Shown: piece after piece, positions 7,868 through 14,810 of the stretch
Numbering within the stretch: position 1 is the stretch's first letter
Layout: the number at the start of each line of letters is the position of its first letter
Virus record (IMG/VR): IMGVR_UViG_3300046011_001910
Location: 1 to 26,066 of that record
From: a virus
Reading direction: 5' to 3' (one strand)
DNA length: 26,066 nt
Translations under genes and position numbers: made by a program
Notes under the pieces: generated by a model
What the model saw: the letters and a program-made list of their open reading frames with translations, nothing else
Databases searched by the model: none
What the model was told of the DNA's origin: nothing

Positions 7868-8449
7868 TTAGTTGAAAAGATTTGGAGCAACTTCTGTCAT
7901 TTGACGTTCAATTTCCTGCGCAACTAATCTGATTTCATATTGAGCTTCTTTTGTGTTGCGCAATTTAATGAAATCCAACCATGCTTGGAAATTACCAACA
8001 ACATTTAATGAGGTCGGCGAGAAATTCGGAAGCACCATTCTAGCGTCTTCTTTCTTTGCACCTAATGATAATAATTTATCATATTGTTCATAAGAATGTT
8101 CTAATGATTCTTTTAATACAATAGATGCTTCTTCAGATGTTTCAAAAAATGGCGGAACTTCTAATTCCAAGAGTTCGGATACATCTGATTTGGTGTAACG
8201 TTGACTCTTTTGAAGGAAGTCAAGATGTTTGGAACGAACCATTTGATGAGAACAGACTCTTGAGATGTCAGAGATTCTGAAGACAGCATGAGCAAAACGT
8301 AATACCGCAAGATGACCTTTTGATGAACAATGTTTGGCACGTTTTACATTTTTATCAGGATCTGATATATCGGCACCATAACATTCTCCTGCTACAATAC
8401 CTAAGAATTCTTCTGCGTTTGGTGTAACAAATAACAATTCAACTTTCAT
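7868..8449 (-). CDS. thyX: Flavin-dependent thymidylate synthase with an altered signature motif
   Basis: A 193-residue ThyX-family protein. The family makes dTMP from dUMP with methylenetetrahydrofolate, FAD and NADPH. Diagnostic parts: LRFAHAVFRISDISRVCSHQ (residues 50-69), the region just before the ThyX signature, and DFIKLRNTKEAQYEIRLVAQ near the C-terminus. The signature RHRx7SxR reads R72-S73-K74-HLDFLQK-S82-Q83-R84 here: spacing and the last S-x-R are intact, but the invariant His is Ser and the second Arg is Lys. These residues contact dUMP and FAD, so chemistry could be changed (see findings). ATG 8449 follows AAGGGAAAT. The start of the next small gene is 9 nt away. Confidence 0.9.
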   Translation of the reverse strand: MKVELLFVTPNAEEFLGIVAGECYGADISDPDKNVKRAKHCSSKGHLAVLRFAHAVFRISDISRVCSHQMVRSKHLDFLQKSQRYTKSDVSELLELEVPPFFETSEEASIVLKESLEHSYEQYDKLLSLGAKKEDARMVLPNFSPTSLNVVGNFQAWLDFIKLRNTKEAQYEIRLVAQEIERQMTEVAPNLFN

Positions 8450-8456
8450 ATTTCCC

Positions 8457-8987
8457 TTATTTTATTTCTTTAATTTTAGTCTTCTCTACGAATCCATAAA
8501 ATTGTAAATCGATTAGTTTATCAGTTTCTTTACCAGTACAAATACATTCACCATTCATAAAACAAACTTTTTTGTTTTTAATGGATTCATTATATTTCGC
8601 TTGGAATAAGAATTTCATTGGTATGTATATCGTTCCTCTTTTGGAATTATACGGATATTTCAATACATAATTTTTCAACCATTCAGACCACCATGGTATT
8701 TTAATTTCATATAATGTTTCAATACCTTGTTTGATGTATTTACCAGTACATTCAAATTCACCATTAAGATGTTGATGGTATCCCCCTGTTATACTTACTC
8801 GAGTTCCAATTCTACAATCCATTGTTTTATTATATTTGATTGGAATTAATTCATTATTCCATACAAATCGTTTTTCATAATCAATTTGATATTTTCTGAA
8901 AAATAGAAATTTTGATATGAATTTATTTGTTTTCTCCGTTTGTACCACTATATTCCTGAACGGATCCGTTTTGAATAGGTAATTCAT
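8457..8987 (-). CDS. Hypothetical protein with two NGE-x-x-CTGK units
   Basis: I chose ATG 8987 (MNYLFKTDPFRN), preceded by AAGGTTCAAA; a TTG seven codons earlier has no better site. The 176-residue protein is rich in aromatic and basic residues. Two related segments are visible: HLNGEFECTGKYIKQ (about residues 98-112) and FMNGECICTGKETDK (about 148-162), suggesting duplicated small beta modules, perhaps each a short barrel. Two WW-containing strands (KIPWWSEWLK) lie between them. No catalytic motif recognised. It overlaps the preceding gene (8923-9123) by 65 nt in another frame and follows the primase in the replication operon. Confidence 0.6.
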   Translation of the reverse strand: MNYLFKTDPFRNIVVQTEKTNKFISKFLFFRKYQIDYEKRFVWNNELIPIKYNKTMDCRIGTRVSITGGYHQHLNGEFECTGKYIKQGIETLYEIKIPWWSEWLKNYVLKYPYNSKRGTIYIPMKFLFQAKYNESIKNKKVCFMNGECICTGKETDKLIDLQFYGFVEKTKIKEIK

Positions 8988-9123
8988 TTTGAACCTTATT
9001 TGTATCAATTAAAGCGTTGATGATGTGTAATTCATTTTCATCATATTTCAATTTCATTAGATCTTTCAATTCTTTATCAACATCAAATTTACAAGGTTTA
9101 TCTTCTTTCAACATTTCCTCCAA
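8923..9123 (-). CDS. Small acidic hypothetical protein after primase
   Basis: A 66-residue protein beginning MEEMLKEDKPCKFD and ending QEYSGTNGENK. The start lies inside the end of the primase gene (16-nt overlap), indicating coupling. It is mostly helical and charged, with a hydrophilic tail, and has no recognised motif. The next gene begins inside its 3' part. Confidence 0.55.
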   Translation of the reverse strand: MEEMLKEDKPCKFDVDKELKDLMKLKYDENELHIINALIDTNKVQNELPIQNGSVQEYSGTNGENK

Positions 9124-10121
9124 GTGATATATTTCATGAGAGCGGATGCTCCGACGAATGTATTATTATCTATAATACTTTTTGCGTCTATACCATTCAA
9201 ATACATATCATTGATGTCTTTTTGTTTTATCTTGGAATCCCAAATACAAACCGAATATCCAAATTTGATACTGTTTTCGAGTAATCTCATTATTTCAATT
9301 GCTCTGGGTTCATTATCATAAACCAAGACAACATTGTCTTTATGTTCCTTAATGAACACATTACTGTTAAATGACGAACCAGAAACAGCTATACAATTAT
9401 CTATAAACAATGAATCAATTGGACCTTCAACAACGTATATCTTCTTAGAAGTATCAATTCTTTCTAAACCATATACAGGATAATCCGTATCCATCAATTT
9501 GATATTAGAATATCTCATGAAGTTGTTATCAATTGCTCTACCCGTTAATTGGAATATATATCCTTCTGGATTGAAATATGGAATAACAATTCTAGGTGAA
9601 TCAATTACAGAATCAAACTTTTCTGGGATGATCGAATTGATTAACTTTTTGTATTCTGTTGTATAATACAATAGTTTCCATTTATCCTCTGGTATATTTC
9701 TTCTTGAGAGAAATTCAATTGCTTCTTTAGATTCAGATGCTGGAATCAATTGAGATAGAATTTTGTTATTGTAAATTGATGATTCAGAAAATGATGGTTT
9801 TGAATCAGGAAGTTCAATTGTTTTGTTTGCTCTATGTTTATTGATTCCTTGTTTGTATCGTTCGACAACATAATCTGAATATAACAAAGAATTGACTTCT
9901 TTTAGGAATGTACCAAACGATACAGAATACTGGCAATTGAAACATCTATAGAACATATCATTTTTAACGGTATAGATGAATCCTCTGGCTTTTCTGGTAT
10001 TCTTTTTTGAATCCCCACAAATTGGACAACTCATCTTCCATGTTTCTTCATTTATCTTTCTGAAGTTGCGCATGGAAGATGAGAACAAATGGATGTATTT
10101 CTTATCGATGTATAATGACAT
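9108..10121 (-). CDS. DNA primase, T4 gp61-like
   Basis: A 337-residue primase, about the size of T4 gp61 (342). The N-terminal zinc-binding domain has C32-x2-C35 (CPICGDSKK) and C60-x2-C63 (CFNC). The TOPRIM domain includes KIYVVEGPIDSLF with E232 and VVLVYDNEPRA with D269, the metal-binding acidic positions, then DSKIKQKDINDM as the D-x-N-D type element. It should make RNA primers for lagging-strand synthesis together with a phage helicase that is not in the window. The gene lies in the operon that also supplies dNTP-making enzymes. It is a separate primase, not a T7-type primase-helicase fusion. Confidence 0.9.
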   Translation of the reverse strand: MSLYIDKKYIHLFSSSMRNFRKINEETWKMSCPICGDSKKNTRKARGFIYTVKNDMFYRCFNCQYSVSFGTFLKEVNSLLYSDYVVERYKQGINKHRANKTIELPDSKPSFSESSIYNNKILSQLIPASESKEAIEFLSRRNIPEDKWKLLYYTTEYKKLINSIIPEKFDSVIDSPRIVIPYFNPEGYIFQLTGRAIDNNFMRYSNIKLMDTDYPVYGLERIDTSKKIYVVEGPIDSLFIDNCIAVSGSSFNSNVFIKEHKDNVVLVYDNEPRAIEIMRLLENSIKFGYSVCIWDSKIKQKDINDMYLNGIDAKSIIDNNTFVGASALMKYITWRKC

Positions 10122-10124
10122 ACT

Positions 10125-10295
10125 TTACCATTTCTTTTGATTCTTGTTGTTATATTGTTTAGGAGGATGCGTCTGTTTTCCTGTCTTTGGAATTTCAATG
10201 TATCGTACATTAGCATCCACTCCATTACATGTTAATATAAACATTTCATCTTTTTGGATACCACCTAACATAATTCCTTCCAATTCATTTATCAT
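10125..10295 (-). CDS. Small hypothetical protein (56 aa), basic tail
   Basis: ATG 10295 overlaps the stop of the preceding membrane-protein gene as ATGA, and the stop is 3 nt before the primase start. The product begins MINELEGIMLGGIQKDE and ends with a basic Gln/Asn/Lys-rich tail (QYNNKNQKKW). Possibly a small beta module with a nucleic-acid-binding tail; not recognised. The plus-strand open frame in this interval is a shadow of this gene. Confidence 0.6.
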   Translation of the reverse strand: MINELEGIMLGGIQKDEMFILTCNGVDANVRYIEIPKTGKQTHPPKQYNNKNQKKW

Positions 10296-10447
10296 AATAA
10301 TTTCATTCCAATTAAACCACTATACATAATCAAACAAATTCCAATGTAAAACAATTTGAACACTTCATGTAGTTTTAATCTACCAGAAAATAACATATCC
10401 ATACAAAAATAAACCCCGATTAGATTTAATAAAATCAATAAATTCAT
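10292..10447 (-). CDS. Small two-helix membrane protein (51 aa)
   Basis: ATG 10447 overlaps the preceding gene by ATGA and follows AAAGGTGAATT, a good ribosome site; the stop overlaps the next start by ATGA. The protein has two hydrophobic segments, NLLILLNLIGVYFCMDMLF (about 2-20) and LFYIGICLIMYSGLIGM (about 32-48), joined by a short basic loop (SGRLKLHEVFK). This is the size and topology of a small holin-like or membrane-modulating protein, but its position in an early-type operon argues against a lysis role. Function unknown. Confidence 0.65.
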   Translation of the reverse strand: MNLLILLNLIGVYFCMDMLFSGRLKLHEVFKLFYIGICLIMYSGLIGMKLL

Positions 10448-10773
10448 AATTCACCTTTAATGTAAGAAATGATTGAATCGAACGGTATATCTTCAACAGA
10501 ATTGTATCTTGTATATCCAATATCGTTATATTCAATCCATATTAAAATGTCATCATTATTAACATTTATTTCAATGTAACAAGTCTCAGATTCATTATCC
10601 AATTCTATCTTAACTGATTTAAAATCTTCGGAAATATCCACGGTTTTGATATTCTGTTTTATATCATCTAATTCATATAGAATCCTTTTTGAATTAGAAA
10701 TTATAACAAATGATGGATTATCCAATGAATCTAAATTATCTATTTCCTCTAAAAAAGAATCAATGTGAGACAT
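10444..10773 (-). CDS. Acidic hypothetical protein
   Basis: A 109-residue, very acidic protein beginning MSHIDSFLEEIDNLDS, with a beta-rich second half (KIELDNESETCYIEINVNN, ILIWIEYNDIGYTRY). Start codon overlaps the previous stop by one base (TAATG). No motif recognised. Strong acidity in a small early-operon phage protein is sometimes a sign of a DNA mimic or inhibitor, but nothing here proves it. Confidence 0.6.
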   Translation of the reverse strand: MSHIDSFLEEIDNLDSLDNPSFVIISNSKRILYELDDIKQNIKTVDISEDFKSVKIELDNESETCYIEINVNNDDILIWIEYNDIGYTRYNSVEDIPFDSIISYIKGEL

Positions 10774-10991
10774 TATTCTAATCCATCAGAATTCAAATTG
10801 TAAATTTGGTCAATAAACATTTGGAAATTCGATTCATTTAATTCATTACTTCTAATGCCTTTATAATAAACAGAAGATCCTTTTGAATGTAGAACCTCAA
10901 TTTTGTTTTCATGAACGTCGAAATATGTAACATTGTCTACAATCAAAACTCGAACTACATTGTTGTTAAATTCAATCTTAATGGCTCTCAT
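10773..10991 (-). CDS. Small hypothetical protein, first gene of the primase-RNR operon
   Basis: A 72-residue protein beginning MRAIKIEFNNNVVRVLIVDN; mostly beta strands, then a C-terminal helix. CTAGGAGAAAATATG gives an excellent ribosome site, and promoter P1 lies 25-50 nt upstream. Its stop overlaps the next start by one base. No family recognised; leader genes of phage early operons are often host-takeover proteins, which is only a positional hint. Confidence 0.65.
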   Translation of the reverse strand: MRAIKIEFNNNVVRVLIVDNVTYFDVHENKIEVLHSKGSSVYYKGIRSNELNESNFQMFIDQIYNLNSDGLE

Positions 10992-11015
10992 ATTTTCTCC
11001 TAGTTGAAAAACTAT

Positions 11016-11043
11016 ATTATAATCTATTATATCAGAAACGAAA
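11016..11043 (-). promoter_or_regulatory. Promoter P1 (TTTCG-N17-TATAAT)
   Basis: On the minus strand TTTCG (11043-11039) is separated by exactly 17 nt from TATAATATAG (from 11021). A second TATAAT (11032-11027, preceded by TG) overlaps the spacer. It lies 25 nt before the ATG of 10773-10991. The same TTTCG-N17-TATAATA arrangement occurs at 17634-17607 and 24029-24002. Confidence 0.7.
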
Positions 11044-11052
11044 GAATAAAGA

Positions 11053-11157
11053 TATAATACATCTTATTTGTTGAATACACAACGAAAACAATACATCCTG
11101 TATGATATATTGTTCTAATCATTAACATTGTTTAAACGACAAATAAGATGTATTATA
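11053..11157. repeat. 19-bp inverted repeat enclosing a hairpin (possible structured RNA or origin)
   Basis: The arm TATAATACATCTTATTTGT (11053-11071) is exactly complementary to 11139-11157. Two more pairs can be added on the inner side (one G-U). Between the arms, AACAATA (11087-11093) pairs with TATTGTT (11108-11114) around a CAT/ATG extension, and GTTTAAAC (11129-11136) is palindromic. The element fills the 187-bp gap between P1 and the terminator at 11179-11204. There is no gene in this interval. Confidence 0.65.
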
Positions 11158-11178
11158 ACTGATATTTTATCCAAAAGA

Positions 11179-11204
11179 AATCCCATCATTTTATTGATGG
11201 GATT
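11179..11204 (-). terminator. Intrinsic terminator ending the 17571-11208 operon
   Basis: A 10-bp perfect stem, AATCCCATCA (11179-11188) with TGATGGGATT (11195-11204), loop TTTTAT, followed on the minus strand by TTTCTTTTGG. It begins 4 nt after the stop of the coiled-coil gene. Confidence 0.88.
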
Positions 11205-11207
11205 ATC

Positions 11208-11648
11208 TTAAGGTTTTGACGCAAATACATTAAAATGTTCAATATAATAACCGATTGCGCCAGCTATACCAACAATAAACCATTTCCATTGTTCAATCTT
11301 AGAAATACGTTCTTCTAATTCTTCAATTTTATCTACAGTGTCTTCCAATTTATCTTTGTGAGCTTCAGCAAATTTTGAACCAAATTCAGCAACGCTTTTA
11401 TTGATTTGTTTATCAGATTCATCCACTTTAGAAGATACGGCTTTAACATCTTGAACTAGAGATTTATGTTGTTCTTCAAATTTAATAATTTTTTCTTCAT
11501 GTACAGCAACCATTTTATTCATGGTGATTGTATTTTCAGCAACCTTTTCAACAACTTTTTCTAATCTGTCGATTGTTCTTTGTTGGGATGCCAATTCAAT
11601 ATCGGCGACGTGGTCGGATGCTCTTCTTTTAACAATCTGCTCTTCCAT
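11208..11648 (-). CDS. Coiled-coil protein with C-terminal membrane anchor
   Basis: About 146 residues. Two ATGs are possible (11654 and 11648); MEEQIVKRRASDH from 11648 has GGA at 8 nt and is preferred. A long heptad-rich helical region runs from about residue 20 to 118 (DRLEKVVEKVAENT, KIEELEERISKIEQ), then one membrane segment, WFIVGIAGAIGYYIEHF (about 122-138). Such anchored coiled coils occur in T4-like marine phages and could act at the cell envelope or in the virion. A spanin-like or holin-like role is possible but not shown. The 5' end overlaps the preceding gene by 20 nt. Confidence 0.65.
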   Translation of the reverse strand: MEEQIVKRRASDHVADIELASQQRTIDRLEKVVEKVAENTITMNKMVAVHEEKIIKFEEQHKSLVQDVKAVSSKVDESDKQINKSVAEFGSKFAEAHKDKLEDTVDKIEELEERISKIEQWKWFIVGIAGAIGYYIEHFNVFASKP

Positions 11649-12039
11649 ATGCATTTTCCGTTAAAGTTAAAAAATCAATCACTTGAATTTCTTCTTGTAA
11701 TCGTTTATTTGATGAGACAATATCTAAAAATTGTTCAGAAATTATATTCTCATCCATGTTGTTCTTGTATGATTCTTTGATTAAGAACATAGCAGCAGCT
11801 AAATTTTTAATTCTAGTGTCACCTCCAGGCAACATATTCATCATACGTTTTAAATTAAAAACTAATCTTTTTAGATAATTGACTGAATCTTTCTCTTCAG
11901 ATGTTTTTAATGTATTGTATTTTTTCAACACTTTACCATTCTCATCAATGATGCCTAATTTAAAAGCATCAGTTTGATTAAATGGTGTGGTCAATAATGA
12001 CAATATACGTAAAGCAATAAGATTATCGATAATTTTCAT
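11629..12039 (-). CDS. Conserved T4-like phage protein of unknown function
   Basis: A 136-residue, mainly helical protein. It closely resembles a family I associate with T4-like marine phages: ALRILSLLTTPFNQTDAFKL, GIIDENGKVLKK, LKTSEEKDSVNYLKRL and NMLPGGDTRIKNLAAAMFLI are typical blocks. Its function is not established to my knowledge. Start overlaps the previous stop by one base (TAATG) behind AAGAGGAATG, and the end overlaps the coiled-coil gene, so it is co-translated with its neighbours. Confidence 0.75.
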   Translation of the reverse strand: MKIIDNLIALRILSLLTTPFNQTDAFKLGIIDENGKVLKKYNTLKTSEEKDSVNYLKRLVFNLKRMMNMLPGGDTRIKNLAAAMFLIKESYKNNMDENIISEQFLDIVSSNKRLQEEIQVIDFLTLTENAYGRADC

Positions 12040-12380
12040 TACATTCCTCTTAACATGTTAAATGTTTTTTCATCATATTCCATTCCTTCATCTATATCAT
12101 AATTAAGAAACATTACAACAGAAGCAATTACACCCCAATGTTTCTTATCTATTTTATTGTAGAGGAATTCTGTTGTATTAACACCAAAAACATTATATAG
12201 AATTATGATATGATTGACTATCAATTTAATACAAGATTCTTCATTGTTTGTATATCTGACAAGCAATTTCCTCAATAAATTAAATCTTGCATAATCATAT
12301 TTGAATTCAAAGATATTATTACATTGAAGATTATTATAAGAATTTTTTGCTTTATCGAAGAAATCATTGTCGTCATTCAT
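12039..12380 (-). CDS. Conserved T4-like phage protein of unknown function
   Basis: A 113-residue helical protein. The block LIVNHIIILYNVFGVNTTEFLYNKI followed by HWGVIASVVMFLNY matches a recurring T4-like phage pattern (N-H-I-I-x-L-x-N-V-F-G). It lies beside the family at 11629-12039, consistent with my recollection of a conserved pair. The N-terminus is acidic and Asn-rich (MNDDNDFFDKAKNSY). The start is 2 nt after the Ig-like gene stop; ribosome site weak (GGTGTAAAA), so reinitiation is likely. Confidence 0.7.
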   Translation of the reverse strand: MNDDNDFFDKAKNSYNNLQCNNIFEFKYDYARFNLLRKLLVRYTNNEESCIKLIVNHIIILYNVFGVNTTEFLYNKIDKKHWGVIASVVMFLNYDIDEGMEYDEKTFNMLRGM

Positions 12381-12382
12381 TT

Positions 12383-13252
12383 TTACACCACAGTCAACGT
12401 TGCAGCTGTTGTTAATTTAGGTGTAGCATTTGTTGCCGTCACATTACACGTATACTTTTTACCATTCAAACCAGTTGTATTTGAAATGGTCAATGTCGCG
12501 GTCGTTGTGCCGGTATAAACACCCACGTTTGTTAAATCAACGCCATCGACTTTCCATTGGTAACTTAATGTACCACCACCAGCCGAAATTGTAGCAGTCG
12601 TCGCAAATGTTGTTCCAGCAGGAGCAGTAATTGTTCTATTTGTTGGAGCAGACGCTGAAATTACAAATGGATCTTTCATTCGCAATTCGCCAAATTTAGT
12701 AGTCACAGTATCAGCATTAGCTGCAGTTACAATACAACGATATTTCTTACCAATCAAACCAGTCGTAGAAGAAATAGATAACGTATTTGTCGTCGCTCCT
12801 AAATAAACACCAGTATTGGATACGTTGGCGAATGTTTTATTCGAAGCAGAAACTTGCCATTGGTAACTTAATGCACCACCACCAACCGAAATAGTCGCTG
12901 TTGTTGAAACGGTTGCTGCAGTTCCTTCGAAGATTACACTTGATGCTGGATCTGTAGCTGAAATTACATAAGTTTGAGTCGCAGTTAAATTGGCATCCAC
13001 TGCTCTGGTGACACCAATTGAATATCCAGAATTCGATGCTGGATTTAACAATTCAGCTTTATGTCGAGTTGTTCCAGCGGAATCTTTATACGTAAAGTAT
13101 TTCCAATATCCTGAACATGTAATCCCTTTCAATTTAGTGTCTGGATCGTCAGCTTCCGCTTGAGATACAAAAATTACATTTCTTCTATCATCTTCCGATA
13201 GAAATGACGGTAAATTGGTTTCCGTATCTGTTCCAAATTTCCATGTACCCAT
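12383..13252 (-). CDS. Virion surface protein with two Ig-like repeats
   Basis: A 289-residue protein, probably a structural or decoration protein. The N-terminal ~75 residues (MGTWKFGTDTETNLP, then SGYWKYFTYKDSAGTTRHKAE) match a module found in T4-like phage structural proteins, with W-x-x-Y-x-T-Y-x-D-x-x-G-x-T-R-H-K-x-E as its core. Two Ig-like domains of about 90-95 residues follow, each with L-S-Y-Q-W-Q/K-V, TLSI/TLTI, TTGLxGKKYxCxVTAxNA; the Trp and Cys fit the Ig core. Ig-like domains on capsids and tails usually bind carbohydrate or cell surfaces. Base composition is G+C-richer than its neighbours, as in the tail gene, suggesting exchange. AAGGAAC precedes the ATG and a late-promoter octamer is at 13291-13298. 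Confidence 0.75.
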   Translation of the reverse strand: MGTWKFGTDTETNLPSFLSEDDRRNVIFVSQAEADDPDTKLKGITCSGYWKYFTYKDSAGTTRHKAELLNPASNSGYSIGVTRAVDANLTATQTYVISATDPASSVIFEGTAATVSTTATISVGGGALSYQWQVSASNKTFANVSNTGVYLGATTNTLSISSTTGLIGKKYRCIVTAANADTVTTKFGELRMKDPFVISASAPTNRTITAPAGTTFATTATISAGGGTLSYQWKVDGVDLTNVGVYTGTTTATLTISNTTGLNGKKYTCNVTATNATPKLTTAATLTVV

Positions 13253-13290
13253 TTTGTTTGTTCCTTATAAAAATAATAGTGGTATGGAAT

Positions 13291-13298
13291 TATTTATA
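13291..13298 (-). promoter_or_regulatory. T4-type late promoter (TATAAATA)
   Basis: The minus strand reads CATATAAATAATTCC, an exact T4 late-promoter octamer 38 nt before the ATG of the Ig-like virion gene and just after the end of the preceding gene. It would let this gene be expressed late, independently of P2. A weaker version, CATAAATA, is at 14266-14273. Confidence 0.55.
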
Positions 13299-13307
13299 TG
13301 GATGTAT

Positions 13308-14240
13308 CTAACGATGCGCAGATAATCTCGCAGATTCAATTTTCTTGATTTTTGGTAACAATTTATTTGCCAATTTTGTGATAGTTGCTCGTTTCTTCTG
13401 AACCATCTTTTCCAATCTTTCTTTTTCAGGAATCGATAATGTATTCAGAGGTTTCTTAGCCATTTTTGTTTTAAACGCAATAATGGCAGCATGTCTTGCT
13501 CTGGAAGCAATTTTAGCTGGAGATGATTTTGTATGTAATGCCAATTTCATTTTAGCGGTTCGTTTCGATTGAGATTGATGAAATTTAACAGCCATTTTCA
13601 ATCGAGCCATTCTACTTAACATTTCATCAAGACGTTCCACAGATTCATTAGTTGGTACATAAGGATCTACAATACCTGGATGAATATACCCCATATGATT
13701 ATCTTCATCATCAACAATATGTAATTCATCGTCGTCATATACATCCATACCAATTAAATCTTCTAAATCTCCGATACTGTCGTAAATATCATCAACAACA
13801 TCATCGTTAATTCCAATTAAATTCCCGAAAATATCTTCTGTTGTTGTATCGTCTTCTAAATCATATTCTAATTCTTCAACTTTACCGTCATTGTCGATAT
13901 CTCCATCAATCTTACCATCTTTATTCTTATCTTGTAAATGATCTGGAATATCATCATCATTGAAATCTGTATAAGATTTTCTTGGTACATTATATAATGA
14001 ATCCATTGTACCACTAGATGTGGCTTCATTTACTCGTTTTCTTAATTCTTTGAATGTTTGCATTGGTTTAACCGATTCTGATACTGTTGAAATAATGACA
14101 TTCGATGCCGTCTTTTTAAGAGCATCGGGGATTGTCTTGTCGTCTTTTAATCTTACCATCATTTTCTTCTTAAAATCTTTATCTTTTGGATTTAAGTCAA
14201 ATGTATCGGCAAGCATCTGTAATAATTGTTCGTCTTTCAT
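13308..14240 (-). CDS. Acidic calcium-loop protein with basic C-terminus (probable virion/internal head protein)
   Basis: A 310-residue protein with three distinct parts. Residues 1-75 are helical and contain MQTFKELRKRVNEAT (60-74), which looks like a T4 capsid-targeting/prohead-protease-type sequence. Residues 90-125 carry consecutive calcium-loop motifs of EF-hand or thrombospondin-3 type: DFNDDDIPD, DKNKDGKID, DIDNDGKVEE. A very acidic stretch (to ~195) follows. Residues ~205-310 are strongly basic and helical (MARLKMAVKFHQSQSKRTAK, PLNTLSIPEKERLEKMVQKK), a C-terminal family I associate with T4-like phage structural proteins. The charge asymmetry fits DNA or scaffold contact in the head. 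Lies 22 nt after the NMNAT-like gene, with a possible late promoter in front. Confidence 0.65.
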   Translation of the reverse strand: MKDEQLLQMLADTFDLNPKDKDFKKKMMVRLKDDKTIPDALKKTASNVIISTVSESVKPMQTFKELRKRVNEATSSGTMDSLYNVPRKSYTDFNDDDIPDHLQDKNKDGKIDGDIDNDGKVEELEYDLEDDTTTEDIFGNLIGINDDVVDDIYDSIGDLEDLIGMDVYDDDELHIVDDEDNHMGYIHPGIVDPYVPTNESVERLDEMLSRMARLKMAVKFHQSQSKRTAKMKLALHTKSSPAKIASRARHAAIIAFKTKMAKKPLNTLSIPEKERLEKMVQKKRATITKLANKLLPKIKKIESARLSAHR

Positions 14241-14264
14241 GAGATTCCTCTATTCAATATGTTA

Positions 14265-14810
14265 TTATTTATGTATTAAACATTCCCATATTTCAAGAGC
14301 TTCCCTATAATGACATTCATGGGGTAACATTTTATAGAAAGAATTGTAATCATTATTTTCAACATATTCTCTCATTTTAGAACTGGAATAGGATGACGGT
14401 CCAATACCAAATCTTTCACCTCTTGATACAATTTCAACAGATTTGAATTCAAAATAATCTCTTGTATTTAAAAACAAATCGAATCGAGTTTTATATTCAT
14501 CAAATCTATCTTCACCGCATACCACTATTACTTTTTCATATTGATTTTGATGTGCGTAATGTAATAGATTGATTGGTTGTTTTACTTTTTTATCATAATC
14601 AATCTTAACAAGTCCGTCTGTCCATTTGTTCATCAACAACGATTTAATCTCATATGGTAAAGGATTTTTGTTATTGTCTTCTGTGTGAGATAAGAACATA
14701 GCAGAATCAGCATTGTATTTCTTAGCCAACTCCTTGATTTTAGAAATCAATAAGAAATGTCCTTTATGTGGTGGATTGCATCTGGCAAATGAACAGACTA
14801 ATGTTTTCAT
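14265..14810 (-). CDS. Cytidylyltransferase/NMNAT-like nucleotidyltransferase
   Basis: A 181-residue enzyme of the HxGH nucleotidyltransferase superfamily, which transfers an AMP or CMP from NTP. The signature is FARCNPPHKGHFLL (8-21; H15-x-G-H18). The second motif, YSSSKMREYV (141-150), corresponds to the ISSTxIR element that binds the triphosphate. VVCGEDRFDEYKTRF (97-110) fits the substrate-facing region. It could be an NMN adenylyltransferase of an NAD salvage route, but no NadV or Nudix partner is seen here. Instead it is the last of three nucleotidyl-transfer genes, overlapping the ligase gene by ATGA, so a role in nucleic-acid end processing is equally possible. Substrate unassigned. 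Confidence 0.8.
   Translation of the reverse strand: MKTLVCSFARCNPPHKGHFLLISKIKELAKKYNADSAMFLSHTEDNNKNPLPYEIKSLLMNKWTDGLVKIDYDKKVKQPINLLHYAHQNQYEKVIVVCGEDRFDEYKTRFDLFLNTRDYFEFKSVEIVSRGERFGIGPSSYSSSKMREYVENNDYNSFYKMLPHECHYREALEIWECLIHK
14266..14273 (-). promoter_or_regulatory. Possible weak late promoter (CATAAATA)
   Basis: The minus strand reads ATACATAAATAATAAC 26 nt before the ATG of 13308-14240. It differs by one base from the T4 late octamer and overlaps the last codons of the preceding gene. Its position before a virion-type gene, as at 13291, is the main support. Confidence 0.3.

Noticed and set aside
10144-10329. 61-codon plus-strand open frame
   Set aside because: It is opposite two coupled minus-strand genes and has no promoter or ribosome site.
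11053-11157. Reading the long inverted repeat as a terminator
   Set aside because: The arms are 67 nt apart, there is no U-tract, and a proper terminator hairpin already stands at 11179-11204.
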